From assembly GCA_021823425.1 (NCBI GenBank), contig JAKANX010000020.1, positions 1 through 14,198 of the forward strand: 14,198 nucleotides of DNA, given 5' to 3'. The notes beneath the pieces are model-generated. The model was not told where the DNA came from. It made no database searches and saw nothing but the letters and a program-made list of their open reading frames with translations. Positions 12,619-14,198 of this stretch are shown here, one piece after another (positions within the stretch are counted from its first letter, which is position 1; each line of letters opens with the position of its first letter). The DNA comes from Microcaldota archaeon (GTDB lineage Archaea; Micrarchaeota; Micrarchaeia; Anstonellales; Bilamarchaeaceae). The translations under genes were made by a program, and so were the position numbers.

Positions 12619-13260
12619 ATGGGCGAAAGCGGGGCGTTCGCAGGGGGCCGGCAGGAGTTGAAGGCCGGGGTCGCGCAGCCTTCGCCACTTCTTTTGAAGA
12701 AATGCGATGCCATTCTTGCGCAGTACAGGAACGAGCTCGCGTTCGGAAAGGCTGTCGGCCTGCTCGCAAAACTCGCTTCGGAAAGCGGCGTGGAGCCCGG
12801 ATACGCGATGGAAAAGATACGCAAGCACGGATACGACGACACCGCCCTTTTCAAGATAGACAACGCGATTAAGGGCGCGGAGCGCGCCATTGCCGCAAAT
12901 ACGGGGGAGGCCAACGGCTACCGCGAGGAAATAGCCAAGCGGATGAGCACCTTGCAGTTCCTCGAAGAGGGGAAGATGAAGGACACCACGGCGATGGAAA
13001 AGCTCGCGAGCTGGTTCCAGGACAAGACCGTCGGGAAATACCACGAGCAGCGCATACGCGGGATGCAGGAAAGCATCTCAAATCTGGAGGCGGAAAACAC
13101 CGCTCTCAGGAAGGAAATTTCGCAGATGAGAAAGACGCGCGCGATTGTTTCGGGGTTCGGGAACGCCCAGGGAAACCCGGCGGAAAAGAACGCCGCGGAG
13201 CTGCTGCTCAAGGCAGCAGAAGGAGCCGGCGCGGTGCCCCGCAAGGTCGGCAGGTACTAG
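12619..13260 (+). CDS. Unrecognised coiled-coil protein
   Basis: A 213-aa, highly charged, almost fully helical protein without signal peptide or membrane helix. I choose the ATG at 12619 because a TATA box lies 26 bases upstream. The earlier in-frame candidates (TTG at 12574 and ATG at 12586) would place that promoter inside the gene and add an unlike N-terminus. Residues about 82-120 and especially 140-175 (HEQRIRGMQESISNLEAENT) show heptad-like hydrophobic spacing typical of a coiled coil. The C-terminus is Gly/Ala-rich and basic. No family is recognised. Composition (Lys/Glu/Ala-rich helices, Gly-rich tails) resembles that of the other unrecognised proteins in the window, but I see no convincing alignment. 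It may form an operon with the membrane protein gene downstream, although that gene has its own TATA box. Confidence 0.8.
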   Translation: MGESGAFAGGRQELKAGVAQPSPLLLKKCDAILAQYRNELAFGKAVGLLAKLASESGVEPGYAMEKIRKHGYDDTALFKIDNAIKGAERAIAANTGEANGYREEIAKRMSTLQFLEEGKMKDTTAMEKLASWFQDKTVGKYHEQRIRGMQESISNLEAENTALRKEISQMRKTRAIVSGFGNAQGNPAEKNAAELLLKAAEGAGAVPRKVGRY

Positions 13261-13265
13261 CCAAC

Positions 13266-13274
13266 TTTTATAAG
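13266..13274 (+). promoter_or_regulatory. TATA-type box for the Gly-rich membrane protein
   Basis: TTTTATAAG lies just after the upstream stop codon and is centred about 36 bases before the ATG at 13306. Transcription should start near 13295, leaving a leader of about 10 bases. GGTGGTGG (13297-13304), directly before the ATG, could serve as a Shine-Dalgarno-like element, the same form as that before the 1267-aa gene. Confidence 0.55.
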
Positions 13275-13305
13275 GCTTGCAGGGGTTAGGGAAGCTGGTG
13301 GTGGA

Positions 13306-13764
13306 ATGGGTTTCGGGGCGATGATTAAGCACTCCATAGTCCCTACTGTTCTCAACGTCATTCTGGGAAGCGTGGCCGCGGCCATACTTCTCGTGCCGGT
13401 TGTGAATTTCCTGTACATCTGCGCGGGCCCGCTGGGCTACATCCTTAGCGCGATAATATTCATGTGGGCGGGCCACCGGCTCGTGAAGAATGGGGACGGG
13501 GGGCTGGGAAGCGCCGCGGGGGCGGGATTCATCTCCGGGCTCGCGTCGTCCATAATAGTGAGCATAATCAACGCCGTGGCCATAGCCGCGAGCGGGGGGC
13601 TCAGCGGCGTCGCGGGCGGCTCGGGCTCCGCGGCGGTGGCCGGGGCCGTGGCAGGGGGCGGGTTCGGGCTCGTGGGCGGAATCCTGGGGATAATCGTGTG
13701 GCCGATTGCGGGCGCGGTTTTCGCGCTCCTCGGCGGATTCATCGCAGGGCCGCAGAAGAAATAG
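13306..13764 (+). CDS. Gly-rich multi-pass membrane protein
   Basis: A 152-aa very hydrophobic protein with an estimated four membrane helices: about 12-32, 34-56, 68-96 and 119-148. The loop between the first two is short, a charged loop (HRLVKNGDGG) follows the second, and a Gly/Ser/Ala-rich linker (97-118) precedes the last. Many GxxxG and small-residue repeats suggest tightly packed, zipper-like helices. It resembles small Gly-rich integral membrane proteins that are widespread in archaea (DUF5518-like in general character), but I cannot assign a family with confidence. No transport or catalytic motif is visible. The ATG at 13306 has a strong GGTGG element and a TATA box upstream. The stop at 13762-13764 is followed by a T-rich tract, a likely terminator. 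Confidence 0.82.
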   Translation: MGFGAMIKHSIVPTVLNVILGSVAAAILLVPVVNFLYICAGPLGYILSAIIFMWAGHRLVKNGDGGLGSAAGAGFISGLASSIIVSIINAVAIAASGGLSGVAGGSGSAAVAGAVAGGGFGLVGGILGIIVWPIAGAVFALLGGFIAGPQKK

Positions 13765-13780
13765 TTTCCATTTTTCTTTC
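13765..13780 (+). terminator. T-rich archaeal-type terminator
   Basis: Directly after the TAG of the membrane protein gene comes a pyrimidine tract (TTTCCATTTTTCTTTC) with runs of T and no preceding hairpin. That is the usual form of an archaeal intrinsic terminator. It separates this gene from the convergent rnp2 gene. Assigned by composition only. Confidence 0.5.
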
Positions 13781-13785
13781 AGCAG

Positions 13786-14130
13786 CTATTCCTTCTCTTT
13801 TATGAATTTGTAGCCCTTGTCCCTTAGCGTCTTTATGGTGCCGCTGGAGGCGAGCGCAATCGTGCGGGCTTTCTTACCATTTAGATTCTCAATCAGGGCG
13901 AGGCCTCCGAGGAGTTCCTGAAGCGAGCCCCGCTCGCATCTAATTAGGCCCATGGACTCCTTCGCCTCGTACTGGAGGAGCTTGTAGCTGAGCTGCGAGT
14001 AGCCGTATTCGCCGAAGAACTTGAGCAGGAACGCGTAGAGCCCGGATTTCACGTCCTCCTCCGAGAGTTTGGCCTCGCTGCTGGTTTTGAAAACGATGTA
14101 CCTTTTCTTTAGCCTCTGCGCCGAATACAT
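13786..14130 (-). CDS. rnp2: RNase P protein component 2 (Rnp2/Pop5)
   Basis: A 114-aa protein matching the archaeal/eukaryal Pop5 family, a protein subunit of RNase P that helps the RNA subunit mature the 5' ends of tRNAs. The typical N-terminal strand is KKRYIVF (8-14). The middle helix region carries FLLKFFGEYGYSQLSYKLL (34-52), followed by a basic, cysteine-containing strand (GLIRCERG, 61-68). The C-terminal part has ELLGGLALIENLNGKKA and the diagnostic SGTIKTLRDKG (96-106). Length is near the family norm of about 115-130 aa. The start at 14130 is supported by an AT-rich box about 26 bases upstream, giving a leaderless mRNA. It converges on the membrane protein gene with only 21 bases between their stop codons. 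Rnp2 genes often sit beside other RNA-processing genes, but none is visible here. Confidence 0.85.
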   Translation of the reverse strand: MYSAQRLKKRYIVFKTSSEAKLSEEDVKSGLYAFLLKFFGEYGYSQLSYKLLQYEAKESMGLIRCERGSLQELLGGLALIENLNGKKARTIALASSGTIKTLRDKGYKFIKEKE

Positions 14131-14150
14131 AATCGTATTTTAAGATATGC

Positions 14151-14160
14151 GCTTTTAATT
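14151..14160 (-). promoter_or_regulatory. TATA-type box for rnp2
   Basis: On the minus strand AATTAAAAGC is centred about 26 bases upstream of the rnp2 ATG at 14130, the spacing for a leaderless start. The same bases contain TTTTAATT on the plus strand and might also serve a gene starting at 14179. Confidence 0.5.
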
Positions 14161-14178
14161 GCATTCCTTCTACCGTCT

Positions 14179-14198
14179 ATGCGGGTTCTGCAACCGTG
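14179..14198 (+). CDS. Possible start of a divergent gene cut by the window edge
   Basis: An ATG at 14179 opens a frame (MRVLQP) that runs off the window. It lies about 24 bases after the AT-rich box at 14151-14160, close to the leaderless spacing seen elsewhere in this window, and rnp2 diverges from it. Only six codons are visible, so this is a prompt to look at the adjoining sequence rather than an identification. Confidence 0.25.

Overview
The window reads as chromosomal DNA of a G+C-rich archaeon. The clearest markers are an archaeal/eukaryal-type tryptophanyl-tRNA synthetase and the archaeal RNase P protein Rnp2 (Pop5). AT-rich boxes of TATA type lie about 25-28 bases ahead of several start codons, which suggests leaderless mRNAs. 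Arginine is often AGG and isoleucine often ATA. Small unrecognised proteins and compact gene packing suggest a DPANN-like lineage, perhaps Micrarchaeota-like, but that placement is inference. I see no rRNA, tRNA, CRISPR array or transposase.

Layout. 1-1052: two short overlapping genes (the first cut by the window edge), the second with a membrane segment. 1079-2215: trpS. 2216-2343: an intergenic array of three hairpins between convergent genes. 2344-2892 (minus): an RBBP9/YdeN-type serine hydrolase. 2893-3019: a second intergenic hairpin array, two of whose hairpins match the first array in sequence and pairing. 3020-4949 (minus): a three-gene operon of a Cys-rich lipoprotein, an unrecognised 159-aa protein and a KaiC/RAD55-type RecA-fold ATPase. 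4950-5028: a divergent promoter region. 5029-11859 (plus): a nearly 7-kb operon of three large unrecognised proteins (1267, 628 and 374 aa). 11861-12571 (minus): an FAD/NAD(P)H oxidoreductase of the ferredoxin reductase fold. 12619-13260 and 13306-13764 (plus): a coiled-coil protein and a Gly-rich membrane protein. 13786-14130 (minus): rnp2, with its promoter at the right edge.

The most unusual part is 3020-11859. A membrane-anchored lipoprotein and a RecA-fold ATPase are divergently transcribed from three large proteins with no recognisable enzyme motif. The 1267-aa protein starts with a tandem duplication of about 80 residues and ends with some 600 residues of beta-rich, alternating-polarity sequence. 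The 628- and 374-aa proteins appear to share a diverged C-terminal helical domain, each preceded by amphipathic Gly/Ala-rich stretches. Joint regulation and a surface or membrane-associated assembly are reasonable inferences; no function can be read from sequence alone.
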